Origin: Nymphaea colorata
Lineage: Eukaryota; Streptophyta; Magnoliopsida; Nymphaeales; Nymphaeaceae
Direction of reading: 5' to 3'
Assembly (NCBI RefSeq): GCF_008831285.2
Contig: NC_045150.1
Span: forward strand, 7,514,001 to 7,578,000
Length of the DNA: 64,000 nucleotides
Below are positions 24,746 to 36,760 of the stretch, one piece after another. The notes beneath the pieces were generated by a model, which saw only the letters and a program-made list of their open reading frames with translations, was not told where the DNA came from and made no database searches. The first letter of the stretch is position 1. Every line of letters starts with the position of its first letter. Position numbers and translations under genes: made by a program.

Positions 24746-24794
<49 letters not shown>
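24746..24794. repeat. (AT)n microsatellite
   Basis: Uninterrupted AT run of about 49 bases; a shorter one lies at about 24647-24667. Confidence 0.95.
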
Positions 24795-24798
<4 letters not shown>

Positions 24799-25062
24799 TT
24801 AAACATAGATTAAGTTACAAATATAGAAGCTAAGTTGTTTTTAAAGATTCAAAATACCCATCAAGAGGGAGAAAAAAAGAGAGTGACAAATAAATGAGTT
24901 CCCTTAAAAGAAATCCATTGCCTCATTTGAAGGGTATTCTGGTTTCTTGAAAAAATAATATGACTTATATATTTGCAACTTAATTTCCCCTATCTGATCT
25001 ACTTGTAATTGACATCATATATGATTCCAATTAAGTCTGGTATATGAGGTTTAGCAGCTACC

Positions 25063-25065
<3 letters not shown>

Positions 25066-25115
<50 letters not shown>
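25066..25115. repeat. Compound (CA)n(TA)n microsatellite
   Basis: A CA run followed directly by a TA run. Confidence 0.95.
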
Positions 25116-25931
25116 TGTCACACAGCAACAATTTATGATACAACAACAGTTCATGGTTCTCTTAGCAACATAGTGTCGTAATTTACTTTTCTTTAAGAAA
25201 CATGACATTAGGTTTTACTGTTGAACATGCATGACTTTAATGCAAACTGTAACAACTTAGTTAATGTTGAAGTTTTTTTTTTCGTAATTTCTTGAAAAAT
25301 TTGAAAATAATGTGCTTGGCATCCAAAATGGTGAAGTAAATGAGGCAAGCTATAATTTTTAACTGAGGGGCTCCGATTTAAAAAATCTAAAACCCTTCAA
25401 TATATAGTAAAATAGTTTATGGAATTTACATAAATAGACAGATAACTGCGAATAACTAATATATAACTAAGGAACTTGTGGGAATCTATGTGGGAAGTTG
25501 CTCTCACAAATTTAATGGAAATAAGTTTTGCTTTCAAAAAAAAAAGTAAATAACCAAATTTAATTTTCCTGGCTCGTGCTAAATCCTCAGTGTTTCCATT
25601 GCCAAACACCCCTAGATATTATTATATGGTATCCAAAGTTCAATAAATCGAGAGAGCTCCATTTTGGAGTAAATCTGCTGAACACCAATTAATTTGCACA
25701 ATAAAAAAAAAATTCAAACGTTTTTCGTGATTAGTATTAATACCAAAATAAACTTTTCAGCCGCCTTTACTTTTAAGAGGCGTTTGACCTTCCCTAGAAC
25801 TTGAATAGATTCGTCGCCAATTTTGCCAAATTGATGGAATGGCGACGATTCAATGGATTCTGTGGACAATATTCTGTTTCTCACATCAAACGCCCTTGTA
25901 TATATTGTTCTGTTTCTCACAGCAAATGCAT

Positions 25932-25964
25932 TCACACACACACACACACACGTATATATATATA
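25932..25964. repeat. Compound (CA)n(TA)n microsatellite
   Basis: A CA run, then CG and a TA run. Confidence 0.9.
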
Positions 25965-26797
25965 ATTTTGACTTTTCATTCATAAAGATGGAAAGCCAAA
26001 GCGTTCAATGAAGCTCGTGCTTTCTCTTTCGTTGCGTGTTTGTATTAATGTAAGCCGCAAGATAGGTGATCATTTTAAAGTAAAATATCAACTAGAAGAA
26101 AAAAATCAGGATTAGAGATCACATGCATGCATTTAAAGAAAAGATTTTATTGTATTGTTTGCCCTAGCTGCACTAAGTGGATGATTCTTTTCGGGTGTAA
26201 TTTAAATTATCAATCGCACTCATAGGGAACGTGCATTCCGGCGTTGCCCAACAAAATAATATAACCAGCGGCGAAGATGCTCCAGGGCAGGTGTTTCATC
26301 TTGAATGCGTAATTGAAGACAGATTGTCCCATGAGACATTGTGTCTCACGGTATATAGTAAGAATAAATTTAAAGCATTTTAAGGCAAACCATAGTAAGA
26401 CAATGCATCTGATCAGATGGTTTGTCTCATCACTCTTGCAAACAATGACATGGAGGAATACCTTTTTGCTTTATTTTATTTGGTTGGTTTGTTCCAACTC
26501 CAATATCGGCAAGCCATAGCATTAATAACTACTAAGTAAACTAAAAGGATTATAGAAATTTATTTCACATGGAAAACAAGAATCTTCTGATAATGAATCC
26601 CAATCTGTTCGGTCTTGTTCTATGATCTGGTTCGAACTTGCAGTCCAAATAATCCTGTATGTCCATGACATGTCTGTCCTTAATGGAAGAAGGTATTTTG
26701 AATGTAGAACACATGGGTCCGCTGTGTCGTATCGGTATCTTGTAGGCGAAATGCCAAGGACGGATGCTTTGTGAAACATCAAATACGGCTCATCTTA

Positions 26798-26930
26798 GGG
26801 GCATCTGGCAATAGGAACACTGATACAGTGTTATTAGTGTTCTACGAATCTGTACTCCCAAACATTCCATCAATAGAAATACAGTTTTATGAAGCATTTG
26901 TGTTAGTGTTCCTCATGTTGCCAAACACTC
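26798..26930. mobile_element. MITE, GTTTGGCAA-ended family, copy 1
   Basis: The left end GGGGCATCTGGCAATAGGA and the reverse complement of the right end, GAGTGTTTGGCAACATGAGG, are imperfect inverted repeats that continue as GGAACACT on both sides. The 133-bp interior is AT-rich. It shares end sequence and inner ACACT motifs with 27038-27174. Confidence 0.55.
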
Positions 26931-27037
26931 GATCCGTTAATTAGTTTGCTTTTGTTCTTTTCATTGGTTGAGTTTTAAGAATAAAATTAAAACCAAATGC
27001 ATTTTAAGGCTTCCTTCTGAAACCACATTGCCACTCT

Positions 27038-27174
27038 AGGAGTTGTTTGGTAGCAACGACACTCTATGAATATCCCACGAATCTGCTGCAGTGATTGAGA
27101 AGTTTTAATGTTCCATGAATTTGACCAAAGATTCATGAAACTGTTACATAGTGTCCCCACTGCCAAACGGCTCT
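27038..27174. mobile_element. MITE, GTTTGGCAA-ended family, copy 2
   Basis: AGGAGTTGTTTGGTAGCAAC on the left pairs with AGAGCCGTTTGGCAGTGG (reverse complement of the right end). CGACACTCTATG matches GGACACTATG further in. The element is 137 bp and sits 107 bp from copy 1. Confidence 0.55.
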
Positions 27175-29194
27175 TAAGGCTGTCTTAATGCACATTATTG
27201 CAATAAAATATAAGCCTGCTGATGCCCTAGCAAGCGAAATCTGCCACCATCTACTTCTCTCTCTCTAAATAAATAACTGCGTTACATTTCCGAGTTCATA
27301 TTTAACATGGAAAAGTATATGTAATTTTAGGCCTAAGATAGGATCATCCACGTTCTCTAAGGTTATAATATTATATCCTTGATCAAGATCTACGAGTATT
27401 ATTCGAATATATTATGGCTATCTGTTACATCATATATACGGAACAACACCATCTTTACTTGGAGATCTACGAGTCATTTGCCTACACGAATTTCATTAAA
27501 TAAGATTAGGATTTGATCTCCAAAATGGTACCTAGAGAACTTTTCCTATAAAATAGTTCACTAAGATCATTGGATAATGCAATGAGTTAGTTGACTTGGC
27601 CCAAATTACTTCCTTGTATACGACTCTTTGATTAATACGTGTGTGTGTGTGTGTGTGCATGTAAAGACTAGATCAAGACGACTATATATACAATACAAGT
27701 TAGGATATGTAGTTTAGCTTTGTATATCTCCTTAGATTTTTTGACAATCACTTGTAGAAGATCCCACCCTCCATATTTTCTACCAAAGGCTGAGCTTGGG
27801 AGCAGCTATTAGTATAAAAGGCACCATTATTAAACAAATAATTAAATGGTGTGCCTTTAATGTTTCTATTGCAAAATCTTTTTTTAAACAATTCAAATAA
27901 TTTCTAAATGATGCACGTAATTTTTTTTTTTTGAAAGAAATTTTTAAACACATATTTTGGAAGTGTGAAAAAGACCACCAAAAACACACCCAAAAAAAAA
28001 CATCAAATGGCTTACAATGCTTGTTCTAGAAAACAATAATTTATTAAAAGAAGATTCGAATCAATGACTTGTGAAAGAAAACATTAAATTCATCTAAATA
28101 TCAAATTAAACAGTAAAGCAAGAACAATTATCATTTAATATGAGGCACAGAAGAAGACAGCAAAACTTAAGAACCGTCCTTCGTCGGTTACACAAGTCAG
28201 ATCTAGAAATCAATATTGCGATGTACGCAGCTTAGAAAGCATGGTGTGGCTGAGCTTGTGACATGCAAGGCCATCCACCTATGACTACGAGCGATGAAGA
28301 CAGGCATCGTGAACATTGAAAGGCATTGAAAGCTATCGATATCGTCGATTGGACTTGTTGATCATTTATTGCACTCTTGATGGTGTATGTCTCTTTTTCT
28401 TAGGAAATTTGTCTAAATATAAAGGAATCTTGATCATGCACAGAATAGTGGAAATTAATTAGCTATAAAGTGATATTTCATCCTTAGAACTACTGCCCTT
28501 GAATTTAAAACAAGTAGTATAAAGAGGGTACTTAAAACCGATGCAAAAGCTACTCGGGATATTGTCATTCACATATTTAAAAGCTATATATATATATGTG
28601 TGTGTATATATATATATATATATAACATTGACGTATCTGGCTCCGCCACTGCTTCATATCCTTATAAATGCAGGTTCTATGATGCATTGAACTCTGCGCA
28701 TGCACACCCAAATAAGTGCATGCGGTCCTGAGGAGCTAGCACTTTGAACGTTAATATGCTTTTAATCTTCATACAGTTGAACATTGCTATCGGAAGGCGC
28801 CTGTTACACTCGTCTGCTTTCATGGAGGTACTGCTCAACCGGGCCTTAAGTAAGTCGTCTGTAATGGTTAAAATATATTGTCACTAAAGAAGTTAACATC
28901 TGATCCAGATAAAGCTCGAATCTAGTTATTTCATTGCTCGTTTTGCAAAATAAAAAATTTAAAAACATGCTTTTACGTGTACTTGTGTGTGCATGCATGC
29001 ATGGATTTACATGTATATGGCATAATTATGTGCACTTGTACATGGCGCAGGATCAGAAATTTTCATAAAAAGGGCCAAATTATAATTTCAAAATTTTAAG
29101 AAGGGCCAAAATATATATAAGATAAATATTTTTTTTTTAAAATTTAGTTGTAAATAAAAAAAAATTAAGGAGGGGACAAGCCCTTACCAGCCCC
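27175..29194. other. Intergenic stretch
   Basis: No gene recognised. It contains a (GT)n run near 27639-27657, a TA/TG compound run near 28587-28623, and CTGGCTCCGCCACTG at about 28634-28648, which is a right end of the GGCGGAGCCA repeat family. 29040-29190 is another GGGCCAAA/AAAATT repeat copy. Confidence 0.4.
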
Positions 29195-29288
29195 ACGTTG
29201 GCTTCAGTCCTGGCTTCGAGGAGTGTAATATAATTGGCGAGACGTTGGCTTCAGTCCTGGCTTCGAGGAGTGTAATATAATTGGCGAG
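29195..29288. repeat. Perfect 47-bp tandem duplication
   Basis: A 47-base unit starting ACGTTGGCTTCAGTCCTGG and ending TAATATAATTGGCGAG is present twice in direct, abutting, identical copies (second copy starts at 29242). Identity implies a recent slippage or repair event at the edge of an old repeat. Confidence 0.95.
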
Positions 29289-31300
29289 TTTGTGCCTGCC
29301 GTAATTACAGTAATTTCCTTAGATCGTAAATGGTGGGATTTGTGATACTCAAATGGGTATCCACCTGAGCCTGAACTTGCAAAATTAATCTACAACACAT
29401 GCACTTTATGTTATTAATATGTTTTTTTTTTTTTCACTTAGTACACATGCACAGTACATAATTGTTAAGATTGAGAAAGGTATATCTACACGTACATCTA
29501 TGAGTCCATTTCTTAAAGCTTCATATCGTGTTTTTCGGACAGGTGCCAAACTTTTGCCGACTATTGCGAAATGAAGACTTCACATCAAATCAAATCATGT
29601 TAAAACACGTCAAGTTTTAAATTATTTTCCAATTCCATGCAACGACGATTGGAATTGGTTTTTTCTTTGCACAACAATGAAAAGCAATACTGCTGCCATT
29701 CAATTTGACTGATTATTTAACCAGGCGTGTGGATCTTCCTTTTTTGGACTGCTCTTTGTTAAGAAAGATTTGCGGAGTGCAGTAGAATTTCAAAAATGTT
29801 AAAAATAAGGCCATTCATTTCCATCAAGATTTGATGTAACATTTTGATTGGTAAGGATTATATATATATATAGAAAGAGAGAGAGATTCTTAAAACAATT
29901 GCCATTACAAGTGAAGTCAAAAGTTATTTCAAGCTCTATAAAGGGGGTGATTTTTTTAATTGACAAAGATAAAGTCTGGATCTAAATCAAACCATGAAAT
30001 TTATCTTTGAATCCAAAGGTTTTTCTTATAGTTAGATGCTGACGTCGGCCTCTACTTTGCATGATTTCTTAATGAAGTGCATGTAACACGATTACACTGC
30101 ACAAAAATGAACGTCAATTTGGAATATCGACGACCAACATGAAATATTCGTTTTTCCAATTGCTTCATCGTCTTCTTATTATTTTATGAAAATTAATGAC
30201 ACGCTATTTCTTTTAAAAGGGTTAGGCAACCTAACCCAAATTATTTATCATGTTAGATAATTTCATCGCATTGTATAATCATAGAGCTTTTAAGATCAGC
30301 GCCTTAATTAAAACCAATAGAGGATATATTAGAATATGGCCGCAAGATTATTTGATTGTTAGTGCAGATCGCAATAAATAAGCCGCGTTGAAGATGCCTT
30401 ATCGTGGGAGAAATAAGTTTTTAAAAGAGATGTTCTTCCTGCAAGATGACTACGGCCTTGACTTATGGGCAACTGACACTAAACCAGCTAGCTCTGGACT
30501 TAAGCGATGAACATGCATTCTGAAACAAATTAATTGAATCATTGATTTGTTACTTAGAGTTAACATAACTTATGCCAATTGGAGACACTTGAATATATGT
30601 CTCTCTTGTCTCGTTTTTGACTTTTCATTCTTATTCAAGATGCGTATCGTTTCATTGGCTAAATTTTTAAAAACAGTATCAAATAATTTGTCAATAGCAA
30701 TAACGCAGCTACGAATTAGTGAGAACACAGACTCTCTCTCTCTCTCTCTCTCTCTTTCTTTCTCTCTCTTATTTGTCTGATTTTTTTTACAAAGTATTCA
30801 AAATAAGAAAACTTTTTCCATTACTCCAGTTTCAAATATTTCTTGTTATATTTGTAATTGCTTTTTTTCTTTCTTTTCTTGTTAGGCAGAGAAATCTGGA
30901 TTTGGGTAGACCTAATCAGAATCCACGTTTTCATTTAACATATGCTGATACACGTATATTTGGATTCCATTTTAAAATCACCTGTTATCTGGATCATGTT
31001 CTGATATATGGATCTATATAATGAACTTATCATTCTCATATCCATGTCTTAAGTTCATATATATTGGGATGGGTTCCATAGTCGATACTTAACCAGTGGA
31101 AAGCCCAAGTTACATGTTCGTGGAGGCAACCATGGATGAAAAACGTCTAACAAACAATCTAAGGCCCGCACTGATTAATAGTAAAACGGAAAAAGGTTAT
31201 TTCTAAATCAAATGAAGTTTGCTTATATATATATATATATTATAGTACAGGAGAATAAATACTAGCCCATAGTTGTTGCCAGAATTGTGGCCAACAAGGC
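29289..31300. other. AT-rich intergenic stretch
   Basis: No gene recognised. Notable only for a (TA)n-(GA)n junction near 29860-29886 and a (CT)n run near 30731-30772. Confidence 0.4.
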
Positions 31301-31462
31301 TTTAGATTGGACCCATGTCTACCGAGGTCCAACATGTAAATTCAATGTTTTAGATTGGGCTCTGTAGAGCATATCTCCGCCCCTGATCTAGAGATTTAGG
31401 TTTCATTATAGGAACGTGAGGAACGTCTCGTTTTTAGTTTTTCTACAACTGTCGATGCTGAG

Positions 31463-31624
31463 CATATACAGGAGGTAATCATATGGAAGGTGTTGATGAA
31501 TTTGGACAAGCTAAAACATATATATGAGGAGTCGATTTGGATCACAGACATACTGACAACAGAGAAGGAAGGTCTTCATACGAGATCTGATTCATCTGCA
31601 ACTTTAAAATCAAGTGCTAACTGA
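31463..31624 (+). pseudogene. Protein-tail fragment in the left arm of the inverted duplication
   Basis: A 53-codon open segment ends in TGA: it starts HIQEVIIWKVLMNLDKLKHI and finishes with SSATLKSSAN. An AG directly precedes the CAT codon (GATGCTGAG/CATATA), so it may be the last exon of a captured gene. I do not recognise the family; it is predicted helical and charged. The same 53 residues are encoded on the minus strand of the other arm, with only a synonymous change noted, so both were copied from one source recently. Confidence 0.45.
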
Positions 31625-31960
31625 GTCAGGTTAGCAGTAAAGGACGATGCCCATTGACTAACTAGCAGGAATGTACAAGGAGCTAGCTTAGCTTAGCTCG
31701 AGTTGGGCTGGAGTGACATATTACTCAGCTGAAACTCAATTCGAGCTTCATGAGGCAGGTCGAACTCAATCTTGACCTACTTAAGCTCGTGTCTCGTGTC
31801 ATTACACGTGCTTAAATAGGTCAAGATTGAGTTCGACCTGCCTCATGAAGCTCGAGTTGAGTTTGAGCTGAGTAATATGTAACTCGAGCTAAGCTAAGCT
31901 AGCTCCTTGTACATTCCTGCTAGTTAGTCAATGGGCATCGTCCTTTACTGCTAACCTGAC

Positions 31961-32122
31961 TCAGTTAGCACTTGATTTTAGAGTTGCAGATGAATCAGAT
32001 CTCGTATGAAGACCTTCCTTCTCTGTTGTCAGTATGTCTGTGATCCAAATCGACTCCTCATATATATGTTTTAGCTTGTCCAAATTCATCAACACCTTCC
32101 ATATGATTACCTCCTGTATATG
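31961..32122 (-). pseudogene. Protein-tail fragment in the right arm of the inverted duplication
   Basis: Mirror copy of the left-arm segment, read on the minus strand and ending in the same TGA context. The protein is identical over 53 residues. The frame remains open upstream for about ten more codons (…MSFFTTIDTE), but that part differs slightly from the left arm and may be intron-derived. Confidence 0.45.
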
Positions 32123-32782
32123 CTCAGTATCGATGGTTGTAAAAAAACTCAAAACGAGACATTCCTCAAATTCCTATAATGAGGTGGAATTCAGAACAAA
32201 AAGAAACCTTCTCCGGATCAAGGGAGGAGATATGCCCCAAGCCCAATCTAAAACTTTGAATTTACATGTTGAACCTCGGTGGACATGGGTCCCGTTATAT
32301 GGGTAGCCCCACTAGACCTGAGTGACTGGCCGAAAGGCAATTGAAAATAGGTTAAATATTTCGTCCTACGAAAAAAAAAAAAAAAATCTATCTCTACCTA
32401 TGCTCCAAATACAAGGATGTTGGGGGTAGAACGGCACAAGATAAGAATACCTCTTCATTTGGGTCAAAGATGACCTGCGGTGTTTCATGTTGGTGAAGAT
32501 TGGCCAACAGAAAAGGCTTGAGCCAAGTCAAATTTAAACAAGTGGAGCTCTTGTAACTTGAACTAGACTTGTTTATAACTTAAGTTTTAACTGTCCGGTT
32601 CAGATTTACATTGTAGGGTTTGAGTTAGGGTGGATTCCTTTGGGTCTGCCTGCTGTTGTTCCGGATCTAAAGCAGGGAACGTCTGAACTGGATGCAGGTT
32701 GAATCTGGCCTTACACGGTACACGCATTGTCTTATACATTATATTAGTAGGCCCGTGACATTGTCTTATACCTCGGGAAAAA

Positions 32783-33152
32783 GGGTAGTGACCGAAGAAT
32801 GAAAGTTTTAACCTCGAAAAAACGCAAAAAAGGGATAAGTTAAATGGCTGTTTAAAACTTTTAAAAGTGCATTTTTTTGAAAGAAACATTAAAAACAAAA
32901 CACATTTTTTTTTCACTTTTTTCATTTTTTCAGTTTTTTTAAAGTCAAACATTTCATTTTTTATTTTTTATTTGTTGCAAATCTACTTATCTTGTGATGT
33001 TTGTGTTATTAGTTTCTCACTTATTTTATTTTATTTTTATTTTTTAAAATTTTTCAAAATTTACCATATTTTTCTTTTTTTTTCAAGCTTTCCGTATTAT
33101 ACCCGAGAAAACCTCGCCGTTTAAAACTCTACGACGTTATTTGTGACTATGG
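32783..33152. mobile_element. MITE with CATAGT-type ends, copy 2 (inverted relative to copy 1)
   Basis: The right end TTATTTGTGACTATGG is the inverted form of the left end at 6857. The T-rich interior matches 6857-7176 in reverse complement, for example ATTTGTTGCAAATCTACTTA and GTGTTATTAGTTTCTCAC. The left end is degraded (GGTAGTGACCGAAGAATG). Confidence 0.5.
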
Positions 33153-33317
33153 TTTTAACTGGGGTTGCAGATGGTTCACATTTTTTTTGAAGGCTTTCTC
33201 GATTTCTATTGCATTTGATAAGACTTTTAATTTATTTCTCAGGATCCAATCTAATAGTTGACCTACCACTATGTCTGAAAATAGATGGCATGTTGCAAAA
33301 ATTGAGTATTATAACTT

Positions 33318-33380
33318 GGGTTCGCAGCTCAGTATTTAACTGCAGATCAAGAGGTCACCGGTTCGAACCCGATTGGGCCG
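33318..33380 (+). pseudogene. tRNA-Cys(GCA) pseudogene, D-arm deleted
   Basis: AGCTCAGT, then ACTGCAGATCAAGAGG, then CACCGGTTCGAACCCG and TTGGGCC follow plant cytosolic tRNA-Cys. The GCA anticodon sits in the CTGCAGA loop, and the T-arm GGTTCGAACCC is perfect. About eight bases of the D-loop and D-stem are missing between CTCAGT and ATTTAACT, and the acceptor strands (GGGTTCG against TTGGGCC) pair only partly. It cannot fold as a normal tRNA. It may be a dead gene copy or a tRNA-derived retroelement head, but no SINE body is obvious downstream. Confidence 0.7.
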
Positions 33381-36370
33381 TGCAGTGCTTTAAACATTTG
33401 TTTTCTTATCTAATTCCTTTATTCTTTTTCCAAGACACTTTCGGTAGTAGACTTGCTATGAATCTTCACATTGGTTGTGCTGCCTTCTTCATGATATCAC
33501 ACAACACTTTTGAAATGTGTTTTCGTCGCGTTTAATATGTTGCCTTCGTTTTTCCTTTTTCCCATCGCCTCCAATCACAGATGATTTTATCATTGATCTT
33601 TTGCCACATCAACAAAAAAATGCCATACCGGATTGTTCACGTACATGATCAAATCCATGTATTTCAAATCTAAAGTAATCAAACACCCCCTTATAGGATA
33701 GCAACGACCATGTGGATATTCTGACCAACTACTTTTTTTGTGAACCTGGTAAAATGTGCCATACATGAAATGCCACAAATAGCACAATGGAGGGCCTCTC
33801 AAGAAGGTAATTTTAACACTTCATGCAGATATATAATAATATCTCACCTTACACAAATACTTCTAGGGCAATTGTGCCAAGGACCTTTGTAATGCCATTA
33901 TAGGCAATCGTGCTAAATACCTTTTATAATGCATCTTCATAAATTAGAAGTACTCCAAACAGCAAAACATATTTGCATAACATATAAGACTCATATTTAA
34001 ATAGAAGCATAAAAAAATAAGTTATCATCAAATCACCTGAATGAATGACAAATACATCGACATGCATTCATATTGATGTTTCAAACGAAAGTCTTTCCTG
34101 TCAAAACATGCCAAAATTTAAAATTGTTACTTACTGTGAGGATTTTCCAATTTGGCGCTAGCTGTAAAAATTTAGTGTAATTATAGAAAAAGGGAAAAGA
34201 GATGAAAATAGAAGCCTCCAAAATTCTATCATGTGCATCTGAATAACGATATACGGAGGACAGCCTCCAACTATAACATGATGCATCTGCAGACAGGAGA
34301 GGAGCCACAAGGTTTTTTGGAGGCTAAATTTGTACAGAGGATGAACAATATTTTTCACAAAGATAGGCCAAATTTACATTTTTAAAACATAAGTATAAAG
34401 GGGACATGGCCCCTGCCAGCCCCCTTCCCTCCGCCCCTGTCTGCAAAACTCAAAAACTTAATCTAAAATATCAACATGATGCATATGTTTATCAGAAGAA
34501 AATGTTAGTTACGTTGAAATGTCACATTACCTAACCATAAATCACAAAATATGTTAGAGCTTAGTTCAATAGAAACGAAAAGGGATTTTCAACTGGCTTC
34601 TCGTTAAAGTCCATTTAAATATCCAGAATGCACATAGGTCACATTTGATCACCGCGGATCTGAGATCTATAGTGATCTGTTGGTCTCAGATCACCATGTT
34701 TTGACCTACCAATCGGATCTCATATCCCCAATTTTTACATTACAACATGGATTTGAGATCCATGTTAGGGGTGGATGTTAAAACTGTGGATTTTATTTAT
34801 TGTGGGTTCCAAATCCCCATGGATCTAAGATCTGTGGGGGAGCCAATGCAACCATAAGGAATTAATGGAATGTTCCCAAAAACATGAATGGCAGGGCCTA
34901 TAGTGTCCTGTTGATTTTTTAGGTACCAAATGAAAGATGCATCTGGTTCACCTAAATGAAACATGAATGGCTAAGTGCATGTCCAAAGCTAAAATGAGTT
35001 CTATATTTTATGAATATTGGAAAATACTGATGATTAACCTCAAAAAAAAAAAAAAGCACATGCACTCTGCACTCTGCAACATGCACCCTCGCTCATATTA
35101 AACTCTAGCATTTACTATGTTTTATGGACAATCATAATGTTTGGTGGCATCAATTCCTTCAATAATGAACTAGTCTCACCAAAATAAGCATGAGCTAGAA
35201 AAGAAACATAATGAACCTGCTTAAGTAGTGGTGAAGCCAGGAAAATTGGTTGGGAGGGTCACTCGTTCAGAAATACTCATATAAAGGCTATGTTCCACGA
35301 AAAGCAAAGTGGTAAAACACACTCATTTTGCAAATTTTCTTGTTTCTCTTGAATGCAAAACTATTCAAAATGAGGATGTAATTGATTAAGGTTACCCAGC
35401 ATTTCATAAGGGAATGCACATGGATTTCACATCAATTGTAGGATTGAGGTTTTGAGAAGAACCCGTGTGTGAGGGACCGACGGCAAGAGGATGTAACTGG
35501 GTAACGTTATGCAACAAGTGACAAGAGAATGAGCACATTAGCATATGCAAGCGAACCTGGTTATATGTGGCATAGTGGTACACGATTTTTTGTGCAACAG
35601 TATAGTTGATAACTAAAATTCCCTTAGTGAAAACCTTTTGTAAAGACAAAAATTGAAAATGGAAAAAAGTAAAAAGACTATAGAGGACATTTCTTTTGTA
35701 ATAAATTATCAAAATGCCCTTTCTTCCTTTACTGCACATAGTGCGCATGGTGTGCCCGGTGCACGTAAGTTTCTCTCATATGCAAGTAATTGCAATGCAT
35801 GGTCCTAATATAGCACAGTCCTAAACATTCAGATGTTTTTTTTGTGGCGGGGAATTAGTTTAATTTGTATTAAGTTGCCAGGAGCCTCTTCCTTCAAAAT
35901 TTCTTCTTCTTCTTCTTCTTCTTTGTTGTACTTTGGACACCATCTGGCAATATTGAGAATAGAACTCCATTGAGGGGATCACTGTATCTGTGACTATGAT
36001 TGAATATTATAAGTCTGCCCCTCCTACCAAACTTTAATGCCCAGGGCACCTTCGCACCCACCACTTCTAGATGCACAAGGGAAAAGCAGGTATTTGTTAA
36101 AACATGGTATCACCAATCCCTGAAACAATTCAGAAGTGATCAAGGAATGCTAGACGGCCAAATCTTTTAGTTCTGGTTTTCGAGTAAAGTCAAACAACAA
36201 AATAATTTGAAAGAAGACAATGTCAAAGGTCAAGAGATGACAGAGTGTTTTTGTTAGTTGAAGGAAAATGCAGAGAAAGTTGGAGAGCTGTTAAAGACAA
36301 TGTAACCAAAAGGACCAAAACTATGTATCTCACTTTTTCACCCCAATAAATACTTAAAGACAACAGATGT
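33381..36370. other. Intergenic stretch with MITE remnants
   Basis: No intact gene recognised. 33580-33695 ends in AATCAAACACCCCC and looks like part of the GATC-rich family. 34310-34440 and 35225-35260 carry pieces of the GGCGGAGCCA family. A (TTC)n run lies at about 35907-35931. Confidence 0.35.
34637..34853. mobile_element. MITE, GATC-rich family, copy
   Basis: GGTCACATTTGATC and GGATCTGAGATC on the left are mirrored on the right by GGTTGCATTGG and CAGATCTTAGATC in reverse complement. Several GGATCTCA/TGAGATCC palindromic motifs lie inside. Ends are imperfect. Confidence 0.4.
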
Positions 36371-36374
36371 TTAC

Positions 36375-36760
36375 CATATGAAGCTCATCGATTACAATAA
36401 TTCCAACTTCCGAAAGTCGACTTTCTTCTAATAATCTATTTATTAGAGAGTTTGCCTTCTCAATTATACATACTGCAATAGATGTATCTTTAGGAAGTGT
36501 TCCACCACCTTGGCTCCCATAAAATCTGCAAACATGCATGTTCATTGGCTGAAGGAGTGATTCCAAATGTTCAGGAGGAAGAAGAGGTAAGAAACTATTC
36601 AATGCTTTGTCACTGACCTCAATAGTCTAACTCTACAGAGATAAAATACCTTTTCAGCACAAATTAATACATAACATAAGGTAGGACAAGCAGTGCAATC
36701 TTTCCAGTGGATAATACTTGACGAAGCATTAGGATTTCTGTAAACAAACTCTTTCCTACA
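36375..36760 (-). pseudogene. TEB: TEBICHI / DNA polymerase theta-like helicase fragment
   Basis: Two exon-like pieces of the superfamily 2 helicase domain of plant POLQ (TEBICHI), which acts in theta-mediated end joining. Piece one (36650-36760) encodes GKSLFTEILMLRQVLSTG and ALLVLPYV, covering the end of Walker A (motif I). Piece two (about 36375-36575) encodes [42 protein letters not shown] and VIDELHM, the last containing Walker B/DEAH-like DELH, ending at a GT donor. Lesions: extra bases near 36664-36672 shift the frame after LLVLPYV and bring a TAA, and the acceptor expected before piece two is CC in place of AG. Exons for the rest of the helicase and the polymerase domain are absent. 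Non-functional fragment. Confidence 0.8.

Larger units (their letters stand above)
23661..26790. other. AT-rich intergenic stretch with microsatellites
   Basis: No gene recognised. Long dinucleotide runs are listed separately. The minus-strand frame at 26522-26782 (contains SPTRYRYDTADPCV) resembles sequence I would expect from an old transposon, but I cannot assign it. Confidence 0.35.
31309..32292. repeat. Long inverted duplication (arms of about 480 bp, spacer about 23 bp)
   Basis: The left arm 31309-31786 and right arm 31810-32292 are reverse complements with few differences in the inner two thirds: scattered substitutions and a 10-base indel near 31710. They are more diverged in the outer third. 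The spacer itself contains CGTGTCATTACACG, so the stem nearly closes. A transcript across it would form a hairpin with a stem of several hundred base pairs. Each arm carries the same protein tail (separate entries). There is no terminal transposon signature and no target duplication that I can see. Confidence 0.9.

Noticed and set aside
31309..32292. CRISPR array or foldback transposon with terminal repeats
   Set aside because: There is one inverted pair only, no direct-repeat spacing, and no target duplication or known foldback termini.
33318..33380. Functional tRNA-Cys gene
   Set aside because: The D-arm is deleted and the acceptor stem is mismatched.
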